Shown in pieces: positions 42,600 through 51,390 of a DNA stretch of 64,000 nucleotides (positions are counted from its first letter, which is position 1; every line of letters begins with the position of its first letter). Under the pieces are notes generated by a model, which saw only the letters and a program-made list of their open reading frames with translations, did no database searches and was not told where the DNA came from. Location of the stretch: contig JAFZUY010000001.1 in assembly GCA_017618075.1 (NCBI GenBank), positions 1 to 64,000 of the forward strand, read 5' to 3'. The position numbers and the translations under genes were made by a program. This DNA comes from Lachnospiraceae bacterium. Lineage in GTDB: Bacteria; Bacillota; Clostridia; Lachnospirales; Lachnospiraceae.

Positions 42600-43533
42600 T
42601 GTTGTAAAAATAGCAACAAGAGAGAGCTACGGTAACGCTCTTGTTGAATTAGGAAAAATCAATGATAAAGTATATGTACTGGATGCCGATCTTGCAGGTG
42701 CCACAAAAACAGGTACTTTCAAGAAAGCCTTTCCCGAAAGACATATCGACTGCGGTATCGCTGAATGTAACATGACAGGCATCGCAGCAGGTCTTTCTAC
42801 AACAGGAATAATTCCTTTCTGCTCATCCTTCGCAATGTTCGCTTCGGGACGTGCTTACGAGCAGGTAAGAAACTCAATCGGTTATCCTCATCTTAATGTT
42901 AAGATTGGTGCCACACATGCAGGCGTTACAGTCGGCGAAGACGGTGCTACACATCAGTGTAACGAGGACATTGCTCTTATGAGAACAATTCCCGGTATGG
43001 TAGTTATCGTTCCTTCAGACGACGTTGAAGCTAAGGCAGCAGTTAAGGCAGCAGCAGAATATGTAGGTCCCGTTTACATGAGATTCGGCAGAAGTGCGGT
43101 TCCCGTAATCAACGACAATCCCGATTACAAATTCGAAATCGGCAAAGGAATCACACTTAAGGAAGGCAAAGACGTAACAATTATCGCTACAGGCGTTTGC
43201 GTATGCGAAGCATTAAAGGCAGCAGAAGCACTCGCAGCAGACGGAATTGATGCAGAAGTTATCAACATCCATACAATCAAGCCTCTTGACAAAGACCTTG
43301 TAATCGCAAGTGCAAAGAAGACAGGCAAGGTTGTAACCGTTGAAGAGCATTCCGTTATCGGCGGCCTCGGAAGTGCAGTAGCAGATGTCCTTGCAGAGAC
43401 AGGTGTTGCAACTCTTAAAAAGATTGGGGTACAGGATGTATTCGGTGAGTCCGGTACAGCCGCACAGCTTCTTCACAAGTTCGGTCTTGATGCAGAAGGC
43501 ATTGCAGCCGGCGTAAAAGATTTTGTAAAATAA
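42592..43533 (+). CDS. transketolase, C-terminal subunit
   Basis: The 313-residue protein carries the pyrimidine-binding and C-terminal domains: VLDADLAGATKTG, FPERHIDCGIAECNMTGIAAGLS with the catalytic Glu, and VEEHSVIGGLGSAVADVLAE. I use ATG 42592, which overlaps the stop of the N-terminal subunit gene by 8 bases; a TTG at 42580 has no usable spacing. It forms the active enzyme with the preceding subunit. Confidence 0.94.
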   Translation: MSDVVKIATRESYGNALVELGKINDKVYVLDADLAGATKTGTFKKAFPERHIDCGIAECNMTGIAAGLSTTGIIPFCSSFAMFASGRAYEQVRNSIGYPHLNVKIGATHAGVTVGEDGATHQCNEDIALMRTIPGMVVIVPSDDVEAKAAVKAAAEYVGPVYMRFGRSAVPVINDNPDYKFEIGKGITLKEGKDVTIIATGVCVCEALKAAEALAADGIDAEVINIHTIKPLDKDLVIASAKKTGKVVTVEEHSVIGGLGSAVADVLAETGVATLKKIGVQDVFGESGTAAQLLHKFGLDAEGIAAGVKDFVK

Positions 43534-43635
43534 TCGGAAGAAGAGTAAAATAGTTTATGAACTCTGTACGGCTAAGACAAAGGAGTTTGTAATATAAAAT
43601 CAAAAGAAAAAATTATAAAATGGGAGGCTAACATT

Positions 43636-45120
43636 ATGAACAACATTCCTAAGATTAAACTTGGTATCGTGGCTGTAAGCCGTGACTGTTTCCCCGAATC
43701 ACTTTCGGTTAACAGAAGAAAAGCACTTGTTGATGCTTACAAGGCAAAATATGATGCAGCAGATATCTATGAATGCCCTATCTGTATCGTTGAGAGCGAA
43801 ATCCACATGGTTCAGGCTCTAGAAGATATCAAGAAGGCTGGATGTAACGCACTTTGCGTATACCTTGGAAACTTCGGTCCCGAAATTTCCGAAACACTTC
43901 TTGCTAAGCACTTTGACGGACCTAAGATGTTCTGTGCAGCAGCAGAAGAGACACAGAACGACCTTTGCGGCGGCAGAGGCGATGCATACTGCGGTATGCT
44001 TAACGCAAGCTACAACTTAAAGCTTCGTAACGTTGGCGCATACATCCCTGAGTATCCCGTAGGTGATGCAGAGGACTGCGCTAAGATGATCAATGATTTC
44101 ATCCCCGTTGCAAGAGCACTCGTTGGTTTAAGCAAACTTAAAATTATATCATTCGGTCCCAGACCTCTTAACTTCCTTGCTTGTAACGCTCCTATTAAGC
44201 AGCTTTACAACCTTGGCGTTGAAATTGAAGAGAACTCTGAGCTCGATCTTTTCGAATCCTTTAACAAGCATGCAGGCGATGAAAGAATTCCCGCAAAGGT
44301 TAAAGAGATGGAAGAAGAACTCGGCGCAGGCAACAAGAAGCCCGAAGTACTTGCTAAGTTAGCTCAGTACGAATTAACACTTCTTGACTGGGTTGAAGGA
44401 CACAAGGGTTACAGAGAATACGTTGCAATCGCAGGTAAGTGCTGGCCCGCATTCCAGACACAGTTCGGATTCGTTCCCTGCTATGTTAACTCTCGTTTAA
44501 CAGGTATGGGTATTCCCGTATCTTGTGAAGTTGATATTTACGGATGTCTTTCCGAGTTCATCGGTACATGCGTATCTGATGATATCGTAACACTCCTTGA
44601 TATCAACAACTCAGTTCCCAAGGATATGTTCAAAGAGTCTATCGAAGGCAAATTCGATTACAAGCATACAGACACATTCATGGGATTCCACTGCGGTAAT
44701 ACATGCTCCAAGAAGCTTGCATTCCATGAGATGAAGTATCAGATGATCATGGCAAGAGCACTTCCTATCGAAGTTACAAACGGTACTCTTGAAGGCGACA
44801 TCGTTCCCGGAGATATCACATTCTTCAGACTTCAGTCAACAGCTGATGCTAAGATCAGAGCATATCTTGCAGAAGGTGAAGTACTTCCCGTTGCAACCAG
44901 ATCATTCGGTGGTATCGGTGTATTCGCTATTAAGGAAATGGGACGTTTCTATCGTCACGTACTTATTGAGAAGAATTATCCTCATCACGGTGCTGTTACA
45001 TTCGGACATCACGGCAAGGCACTCTACGAAGTATTCAAATACATCGGAGTTCCCATCGAGGATATCAACTACAATCAGCCCGCTTCACTTCCTTATCCTA
45101 CAGAGAATCCTTTCAAGTAA
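43636..45120 (+). CDS. L-fucose/L-arabinose isomerase family protein
   Basis: The 494-residue protein resembles FucI/AraA-like isomerases: KLGIVAVSRDCFPESLS at the start, an ALCVYLGNFGPE strand, the conserved Asn/Asp-rich core and a C-terminal HHGAVTFGHHG. The family interconverts aldoses and ketoses with Mn. In this operon the natural substrate could be L-arabinose or D-xylose. No classical araA or xylA is in the window, so it may fill that step. GGGAGG precedes the ATG, and a strong terminator follows. Confidence 0.82.
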   Translation: MNNIPKIKLGIVAVSRDCFPESLSVNRRKALVDAYKAKYDAADIYECPICIVESEIHMVQALEDIKKAGCNALCVYLGNFGPEISETLLAKHFDGPKMFCAAAEETQNDLCGGRGDAYCGMLNASYNLKLRNVGAYIPEYPVGDAEDCAKMINDFIPVARALVGLSKLKIISFGPRPLNFLACNAPIKQLYNLGVEIEENSELDLFESFNKHAGDERIPAKVKEMEEELGAGNKKPEVLAKLAQYELTLLDWVEGHKGYREYVAIAGKCWPAFQTQFGFVPCYVNSRLTGMGIPVSCEVDIYGCLSEFIGTCVSDDIVTLLDINNSVPKDMFKESIEGKFDYKHTDTFMGFHCGNTCSKKLAFHEMKYQMIMARALPIEVTNGTLEGDIVPGDITFFRLQSTADAKIRAYLAEGEVLPVATRSFGGIGVFAIKEMGRFYRHVLIEKNYPHHGAVTFGHHGKALYEVFKYIGVPIEDINYNQPASLPYPTENPFK

Positions 45121-45148
45121 AATAAGGTTAAATTTTTACGGCAGATTC

Positions 45149-45182
45149 AGTGCCGGGTACCATTGGTGCCCGGCACTTTTTT
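45149..45182 (+). terminator. intrinsic terminator of the pentose operon
   Basis: AGTGCCGGGTACC (45149-45161) pairs with GGTGCCCGGCACT (45165-45177) with one G-T pair, followed by TTTTTTCC. It shares the GTGCC/GGCAC core with the hairpin at 41711-41742. Confidence 0.9.
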
Positions 45183-45221
45183 CCTTTATAACATACTGTA
45201 TTTGTGATAAAATGATGGCGT

Positions 45222-47009
45222 ATGAGAAAAGCGTTCAGATTTCTTGCAAAACCTATAGAAAAGATTTTTAACAATCTGAGATTTAGACACAAATTTTTTG
45301 TGCTTTATTTTACGTGCGTTTTTGTACCGCTTATCGTAACGGATATCATTATTTTAAACGCTGTGTACAAGCAGGAAATCAACGCAATTAAATACGATAT
45401 GGAATATATCGCAGGCGTTTATCAGAACTATTTTGAAAACATGCTTTCAAGCGATGTTACTTTGGCAGAAAGTTTAAATAAAAACCCTAAAATAAACGAT
45501 TTTGTCATAAAAGAATTCTCTGACAGTTACGATTACTGGGTGGATTATTACGATGTTATCAATGACTCGTTTCTTGAAACAACTTCGGGCTTAAACAGAA
45601 ACGTAATTGTTGTATATGCAGACAATGATACGCTCTTGGATTCCCAGTTTGTGAAAAAATTATCCGGTGTATACACACAGAAATGGTATAAGGATTTTAT
45701 CGACAGCGAAAGAAAAGACTTAATAAGCGCATACTACGATGTGAATGAGAAAAGTGAATTCCGTTCCAAAAGAAAGTTTTACTATATAAGAAGAATGGAT
45801 TATGACAGAGACTCGGGTGTGGCCAAGATTGCAGTGATCGGACATGACTCCAGTACGCTTCAGAGCACACTTAAATCCTTCAACTCAAAATATCCCGCAT
45901 ACGTTATCATCGATGATTACGTAGTTTTCTCTACAGAAGGAGATTCGGTTATATACAGATCTCAGGTGGATTTAACCAACAAAAACAATGTAGTTAAAAA
46001 CGTAAATATCGCAGGTGCTAAGGTTGATATCATAATCGTTAACGAAACAAAAATAATTTCCACAGCCATCAGGGATCACTGGCAGATTCTTGTGCTGCTT
46101 TTTGTGTTTACGATTATCATTCCTCTGTTCATGTTAATGATGATTGAAAATACGGTTATAAAAAGAATTGCCATCCTCGAAAATGCATTCGGAAGCGAGA
46201 AAACCAACACCTTTAATTCCATTCAGAATGTAGAGGGAAACGATGAGCTTGCATCCCTCATGAAAAAATACAACAAGATGGTTGATATCACGAACGAACT
46301 GGTAACAACCGTTTACAAGGATAAAATCAAGGAACAGGAAAGCGATATCGCAAGACAGAAGGCTGAACTTCTGGCTTTACAGAGTCAGATTAATCCGCAC
46401 TTTATGTTTAACGCACTTGAAAGTATCAGAATGCATTCGCTCCTAAAAGGAGAGACCGAAACCGCCACCATGGTTGACAAGCTGGCGGTTATGGAAAGAC
46501 AGAACGTAGAGTGGGGCAAGGATTTCGTTACCGTCAAAAACGAAATCGAATCCATTGAAGCATACCTTGCACTTCAAAGCTACAGATTCGGCGACAGACT
46601 TTCGTTTGATATCGATGTTGAAGAGGAATGCGAAAACTATCTTGTTCCCAAGCTTACCATAGTTACGTTCGTTGAGAATGCCTGCGTTCACGGTATTGAA
46701 TCCAAGGCTACGCAGGGTTGGATATTTGTTAGAGTATATAAATCCGAAAAGATTCTTTTTATAGAAGTTGAAGATACCGGCGAAGGCATGAGCGAGGAAA
46801 AGGTTCAGGAAATGCTAAACGATATCGAGAATGCTTCGATTGAAACAATCAAAGCCAGAAAGCATGTTGGTATCATGAATGCATGCTTAAGACTTAAGAT
46901 GGTTACCGAACATGCGGTTAAATTTGATATTGAAAGCGAAGTCGGAGTCGGAATGAGTGTTATCATAAAGATTCCGCTTGATAAACTAAAAAAGCAGGAG
47001 GGCGAGTGA
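45222..47009 (+). CDS. YesM-type sensor histidine kinase
   Basis: The 595-residue kinase has two transmembrane helices (about 27-50 and 287-307) around an outer sensing domain of about 235 residues. A HAMP-like region and a His_kinase domain of the YesM/LytS type follow (phospho-His in QINPHFMFNALES, about residue 389), then HATPase_c (FVENACVHGIE, DTGEGM, GIMNACLRL). Such kinases usually sense extracellular carbohydrate through a binding protein. Its regulator is the next gene, and an oligosaccharide importer follows. Confidence 0.93.
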   Translation: MRKAFRFLAKPIEKIFNNLRFRHKFFVLYFTCVFVPLIVTDIIILNAVYKQEINAIKYDMEYIAGVYQNYFENMLSSDVTLAESLNKNPKINDFVIKEFSDSYDYWVDYYDVINDSFLETTSGLNRNVIVVYADNDTLLDSQFVKKLSGVYTQKWYKDFIDSERKDLISAYYDVNEKSEFRSKRKFYYIRRMDYDRDSGVAKIAVIGHDSSTLQSTLKSFNSKYPAYVIIDDYVVFSTEGDSVIYRSQVDLTNKNNVVKNVNIAGAKVDIIIVNETKIISTAIRDHWQILVLLFVFTIIIPLFMLMMIENTVIKRIAILENAFGSEKTNTFNSIQNVEGNDELASLMKKYNKMVDITNELVTTVYKDKIKEQESDIARQKAELLALQSQINPHFMFNALESIRMHSLLKGETETATMVDKLAVMERQNVEWGKDFVTVKNEIESIEAYLALQSYRFGDRLSFDIDVEEECENYLVPKLTIVTFVENACVHGIESKATQGWIFVRVYKSEKILFIEVEDTGEGMSEEKVQEMLNDIENASIETIKARKHVGIMNACLRLKMVTEHAVKFDIESEVGVGMSVIIKIPLDKLKKQEGE

Positions 47010-48604
47010 TGTTAAAAGTCATGCTTGTCGATGACGAACCCTTTATACTTCAGGGTTTGAAAATTCTGGTTGACTGGAACAAGGAAGGTTTCGAGATAGT
47101 AAATACCGCTTCCAACGGCAAAGAAGCACTCGAATATCTAAAAAACAACGAGGTTGATTTAATCATCTCGGACATTCAGATGCCTGTTATGAACGGACTG
47201 GAACTTCTTGAGAATATTCAGAAAACAGGAGTTTCCAAAGCGAGATTCGCAATCCTTACGGGTTACGATGATTTTTCGTATGCCCAGAGAGCGATTAAAT
47301 ACAATAGTATGGACTATATATTAAAGCCCGTTCAGAAAAAGGATATTCTTGCTCTTTTAAGAAATGTATCCAAACTTGAAAAGGTTTCCAAGGAAAAAGA
47401 AGACGACCGAGCAAAAATGGAAGACGCATATCTTGCCAGAAACGTTATCGCGCTTATTAAAGGCAAATACGATGACTCGAACATCGAATATGTTAAAAAA
47501 CATATGCAGCTTTCCGGCAAAATCAGATATGTGGATATCGAACTCGCCGATGAAACCAAAGAAAGCGACGAGGATGATTATGATGCAAGAGTACTTCAGC
47601 ACCAGTTGCACAGCACCTGTCGTGAAGTATACAAAGACAATGAAAACCATTTTATCTTTGACGTTTCATATGACGAGTCAAGTTATGATGTAGGTTTTAT
47701 TTACTGCGACAATATGGCTACAAGATACGATATGTCGGATGAAGATTTCTTTGAGAGTATGATCAAGAAAATCGAAGGAATTCTTTTAAAGCCCGTCAGA
47801 ATGATCTGCGGCAAAAAGGTCGGAGACATATCTCAGATTGCCAAGTCATATTCATCCTGCAGAATGCTTAACAGTATCAAGGGTTTCCACAACGAAAAGA
47901 GAGTATATATTTACGAGGACGAAGTTCAGATAGAGCAAAAGAGTGCGTATCTTTGCAAGAAGAGCCTTGACGAATGTATTGCAGCCATTGAGAAAAACGA
48001 AAAAGAGCAGATTGAAAAGAGCGTGGAAAAACTTTACGAAGAAATTGCCAACGTAGGCGAAAACTACAACCTCGTCAATATGAATATCAATTATCTTCTT
48101 TTCCAGCTTATACATCTGGCTACCGAGCAGGATGACAATGTCAATCAGGAAGAAGTTATTCAGTATATTTCCGAGAATTCTGTCGGCGGCGAGACGCTTT
48201 CGAGAGGCTCAAGTCAGCATCTTAAAAACTTTGCTCTTCAGTATGCCGACTATCTTATGAGCTTAAGAAAGAATGTTTCGAGAGGTATCCTGTCAAACAT
48301 CGAAAAAGATATCGCAGAGCATTATGCGGAAAACATTTCCTTAAGAAACCTTGGTGAAAAGTATTACATGAACAGCTCTTATCTCGGCCAGGTTTTCAGA
48401 AAGAAATACAATGTTTCTTTTAAGGACTATCTTACCAACATCAGGATCAACGAAGCGGCCAAGCAGCTTATAATGACCGATAAAAAGATCAATCAGATAG
48501 CCGAGGAAGTAGGCTATATGGACTGCGACTATTTTATCAGAAAGTTTATTGAAATTAAGGGCTGCACACCGTCCAAGTACAGAAAAAACAACAGTCATCA
48601 GTAG
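47009..48604 (+). CDS. YesN-type response regulator with AraC DNA-binding domain
   Basis: The 531-residue protein begins with a receiver domain (phospho-acceptor Asp55 in ISDIQMPVMNG, Lys in YILKPVQ). A long middle region of about 300 residues follows, then two AraC-type helix-turn-helices (about 430-530, ending in VGYMDCDYFIRKFIEIKGCTPSKYR). GGAGGG fits ATG 47009, which overlaps the kinase stop by one base (TGATG). It is the likely activator of the sugar importer at 49.5 kb, whose promoter holds three copies of a 12-mer. Confidence 0.93.
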   Translation: MLKVMLVDDEPFILQGLKILVDWNKEGFEIVNTASNGKEALEYLKNNEVDLIISDIQMPVMNGLELLENIQKTGVSKARFAILTGYDDFSYAQRAIKYNSMDYILKPVQKKDILALLRNVSKLEKVSKEKEDDRAKMEDAYLARNVIALIKGKYDDSNIEYVKKHMQLSGKIRYVDIELADETKESDEDDYDARVLQHQLHSTCREVYKDNENHFIFDVSYDESSYDVGFIYCDNMATRYDMSDEDFFESMIKKIEGILLKPVRMICGKKVGDISQIAKSYSSCRMLNSIKGFHNEKRVYIYEDEVQIEQKSAYLCKKSLDECIAAIEKNEKEQIEKSVEKLYEEIANVGENYNLVNMNINYLLFQLIHLATEQDDNVNQEEVIQYISENSVGGETLSRGSSQHLKNFALQYADYLMSLRKNVSRGILSNIEKDIAEHYAENISLRNLGEKYYMNSSYLGQVFRKKYNVSFKDYLTNIRINEAAKQLIMTDKKINQIAEEVGYMDCDYFIRKFIEIKGCTPSKYRKNNSHQ

Positions 48605-48613
48605 GGTGAAAAT

Positions 48614-49309
48614 ATGAAAAGTATTGCAATCATTACCGCCAGAGGCGGCAGCAAGAGAATACCGAGGAAAAACATAAAAGATTTTTTGGGCAAACCGATA
48701 ATAGCCTATTCAATAGAGGCTGCGCTTGAAAGCAATGTATTTGACGAAGTCATGGTTTCCACCGACAGTGAGGAAATCGCGGAAATTGCCAAAAAGTACG
48801 GAGCAAAGGTTCCCTTTTTTAGGAGCGAAAAAACCAGTAATGATTTTGCCACCACAAACGACGTTATTCTTGAAGTAATAGACGAATATGAAAAAAGAGG
48901 CGAAGTATTTGACTATGGAGTATGCATCTATCCGACAGCGCCTTTTGTGACCGGAGCTAAGTTAAAGGATGCGCTCACAAAACTTAAGGAAAGCTCTGCG
49001 GATACGCTTATTCCCGTAGTTGCCTTTTCGTATCCGCCGAAGCGCGCCCTTGTAATAAGGGAAGGGAAACTTGTTTTCGAATATCCCGAGTTTATGGATT
49101 CGCGTTCTCAGGATCTTGAAAGCGAATATCATGATGTCGGTCAGTTTTACTGTTTTAATATAGAAGCATTTAAAAAGAACAGGAAACTTATGAAAGGCGA
49201 TATTCTTCCATATATAGTGGATGAAACCGAGGTTCAGGACATAGATAATGAGTCTGACTGGAAGATTGCCGAAATCAAGTTTGAAAAATTAAAAATGAAG
49301 GACAAATAA
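48614..49309 (+). CDS. pseF: CMP-pseudaminic acid synthetase (cytidylyltransferase)
   Basis: The 231-residue enzyme belongs to the acylneuraminate cytidylyltransferases: IITARGGSKRIPRKNIKDFLGKP (CTP-binding loop), STDSEEIAEIA, and RSQDLESEYHDVGQFYCFN, a form typical of PseF rather than NeuA. It activates pseudaminic acid with CTP for protein glycosylation, often of flagellin. It lies only 9 bases behind the yesN-like gene, although pseI is 10 kb away on the other strand. Confidence 0.82.
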   Translation: MKSIAIITARGGSKRIPRKNIKDFLGKPIIAYSIEAALESNVFDEVMVSTDSEEIAEIAKKYGAKVPFFRSEKTSNDFATTNDVILEVIDEYEKRGEVFDYGVCIYPTAPFVTGAKLKDALTKLKESSADTLIPVVAFSYPPKRALVIREGKLVFEYPEFMDSRSQDLESEYHDVGQFYCFNIEAFKKNRKLMKGDILPYIVDETEVQDIDNESDWKIAEIKFEKLKMKDK

Positions 49310-49333
49310 GCTGTTTTTTGATAAATAATAAAA

Positions 49334-49351
49334 AGCCCTAAAAATAGGGCT
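49334..49351. terminator. hairpin after pseF
   Basis: AGCCCTA (49334-49340) pairs with TAGGGCT (49345-49351) around AAAA. The T-run is on the minus strand side (TTTTTATTATTT), so it is a weak terminator for pseF unless the following GTAAA/TTTAC element helps. Confidence 0.45.
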
Positions 49352-49366
49352 GTAAAGGCACTTTTT

Positions 49367-49460
49367 ACCCGATAAAATGCAGGACAAAAACCACCTATAT
49401 TTTATCGGGTTATTTATTTAATTTTATCGGGTTATAAAAAAACAATAACAAAAGTATAAT
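49367..49460 (+). promoter_or_regulatory. promoter with three copies of a 12-mer upstream of the sugar importer
   Basis: ATTTTATCGGGT occurs at 49399-49410 and again at 49421-49432, exactly 22 bp apart, and inverted (ACCCGATAAAAT) at 49367-49378. The -10 TATAAT (49455-49460) lies 17 bp from a weak -35 TTATAA (49432-49437), which abuts the last repeat. This is the layout of an activator site next to a poor -35, fitting an AraC-type regulator such as the one at 47009-48604 (inference). Confidence 0.6.
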
Positions 49461-49511
49461 TTAAAGTACGATTAGCCGTAGTGACGGCATAGTTTTATAG
49501 GAGGTAAAAAA

Positions 49512-51293
49512 ATGAAAATGAAGAAATTCATTGCACTCGGCATGGCTGGTATGCTTAGTGCAACAACGTTGGTTGGCTGTGACAAGGGCACAGGAAATGT
49601 TACTACAACTCCTGATGACACTACTTCTACAACAACAACGACAACAACAACTACTACTCCTGATGACGGTGTAGTAGAAGAAGCAAAAGAGTATTCAGAA
49701 GACGAAATCGTTAACTGGACAATGTTCGTAGCAATGCCTGGTTCCGAAATCAATGACGGAAACGACATCCAGGAAATCATCGCTAAGAAGACAGGTGTCA
49801 GAGTTAAAGAGACATGGCTTACAGGCCAGACAGCAGCTGAAGCTGTTGGTGCTATCCTTGCTTCAGGCGAACTTCCTACTTTCATCGATGCAGGTGAAGG
49901 ATTTAAGGAAATGTATGAAGCTGATACTCTTGTAGCTTGGGATCCTTACATTGAGAAGTATCCTAACCTTAAGGAAATGTATTCAGATTATGAATGGGAT
50001 ATGTTCCGTCAGGACGATGGAAAGATCTACTGGGCTAACGTATTCAACAACACATACGGCGAATCAAAGGCTACAGGTCATAATGACGAAGCATTCTGGA
50101 TTCAGGTTAGAGTTCTTGAAGAGTTCGGTTATCCTGAAGTTAAGACACTTGACGAATACTTCGATCTTCTTGAGAAGTACTATGCAGCTCATCCTAACTT
50201 CGTAGATCCCGAAGGCAATACAATTGACATTATCCCTTACACAATCCTTTGTGATGACTGGAGATATTTCTGTCTTGAGAACGCAGGTCAGTTCCTTGAT
50301 GGTTATCCTAACGATGGTTCTGTAATCGTTGATCCTTCTACAATGAAGATCGTTGACTACAACACCACACCTACCACAAAGACATACTTCGCTAAACTTA
50401 ACGAAGAGTACAACAAGGGTATGATCGACAAAGAGTTCGCTACTCAGAAGTACGATGACTATATGAACAAGCTTTGCACTGGTGCTGTACTTGGTATGGT
50501 TGACCAGAACTGGGACTTCAACTACACAGTAACTCCTGCTTTCGCTTCTTCAGGCTTAGCAGATATGGGTTGTGAATATGTTCCTTTAGGACTTACAGTT
50601 GAAGGCGTAACAGAGCAGAGATGGCATACATATGGTGATACAGTTAACCAGTCATCAGGTTGTGCAGTTACAACAGCTTGTGAAGATCCCGACAGAGCAT
50701 TCCAGTTCTTAAGCGATATTCTTAACCAGGATATTCATGATCTCCGTTACTGGGGCGTTGAAGGCGTTGACTACTTAGTAGACGAAGATGGTATGTACTA
50801 CAGAACTCAGGAAATGAGAGACAAACTTAACGATACATCTTACAAGGCATCTCACGTATGTAACTACTCATACATGCCTCAGTGGCTTGGAACAAGCAAA
50901 GACGGTAAGAACGCAATGCAGCCCGCAGAGCAGGCTTCAGAGTTCTATGCAGGTCTTTCAGAGCCTCTTGCAAACTGCTTCAAGGCATACAATGCAGGCG
51001 GTTATCCCGACATGATCGGTTCAGTCGAAGAAGATGTTAATGTTACACATCCTTGGTTCCCGATGTGGTCATGGTCCAACGAACTTAACAACGACACACC
51101 CGGTGGTGTTGCTTGGGGTAAGATGGGCGAGACAAAGCACAAATGGCTTCCCGCTGTAGTTATGTCCAAAGACTTCGAAGGTGAATGGGCTAAGTACATG
51201 GATGCATACAGTGCATGTAAGCCTGAAGACTTCCTTAACGAAGCTCAGGAAACACTTGATGCACGTATGGCAGCATACAACGCAAGCAAGTAA
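49512..51293 (+). CDS. CUT1 oligosaccharide ABC transporter substrate-binding lipoprotein (LplA-like)
   Basis: The 593-residue protein has a lipoprotein signal with lipobox LVGC (Cys23) and a Thr-rich linker of about 20 residues that projects the domain from the membrane. A large family 1-like solute-binding domain follows (VNWTMFVAMPGSEIND, IIAKKTGVRVKETWLTGQ). The size fits LplA/YtcQ-type proteins that bind oligosaccharides. The two permease genes follow. The ATPase is not encoded here; such importers often share an MsmK-type ATPase. AGGAGG precedes the ATG. Confidence 0.92.
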   Translation: MKMKKFIALGMAGMLSATTLVGCDKGTGNVTTTPDDTTSTTTTTTTTTTPDDGVVEEAKEYSEDEIVNWTMFVAMPGSEINDGNDIQEIIAKKTGVRVKETWLTGQTAAEAVGAILASGELPTFIDAGEGFKEMYEADTLVAWDPYIEKYPNLKEMYSDYEWDMFRQDDGKIYWANVFNNTYGESKATGHNDEAFWIQVRVLEEFGYPEVKTLDEYFDLLEKYYAAHPNFVDPEGNTIDIIPYTILCDDWRYFCLENAGQFLDGYPNDGSVIVDPSTMKIVDYNTTPTTKTYFAKLNEEYNKGMIDKEFATQKYDDYMNKLCTGAVLGMVDQNWDFNYTVTPAFASSGLADMGCEYVPLGLTVEGVTEQRWHTYGDTVNQSSGCAVTTACEDPDRAFQFLSDILNQDIHDLRYWGVEGVDYLVDEDGMYYRTQEMRDKLNDTSYKASHVCNYSYMPQWLGTSKDGKNAMQPAEQASEFYAGLSEPLANCFKAYNAGGYPDMIGSVEEDVNVTHPWFPMWSWSNELNNDTPGGVAWGKMGETKHKWLPAVVMSKDFEGEWAKYMDAYSACKPEDFLNEAQETLDARMAAYNASK

Positions 51294-51331
51294 TTTACAA
51301 AACATCTTGTAAAAAATAATAATTAATGAAG

Positions 51332-51370
51332 TGGCAACCACGGTTGTATAATGCTGTGGTTGCCATTTTA
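51332..51370 (+). terminator. hairpin between binding-protein and permease genes
   Basis: TGGCAACCAC (51332-51341) pairs perfectly with GTGGTTGCCA (51356-51365), followed by TTTTA only. Partial termination or 3'-end protection would give more binding protein than permease, a common pattern in importers. Confidence 0.65.
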
Positions 51371-51390
51371 AAGGAAAGGGAGGCTTAAAA

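Noticed and set aside
49367-49433. Repeated 12-mers as a small CRISPR-like array
   Set aside because: Only three short copies, one inverted, with unequal spacing; the position at a promoter favours an operator.
49472-49885. 137-residue frame on the minus strand with a Val-rich tract
   Set aside because: It is the complement of the Thr-rich linker (ACA/ACT codons) of the sugar-binding lipoprotein.
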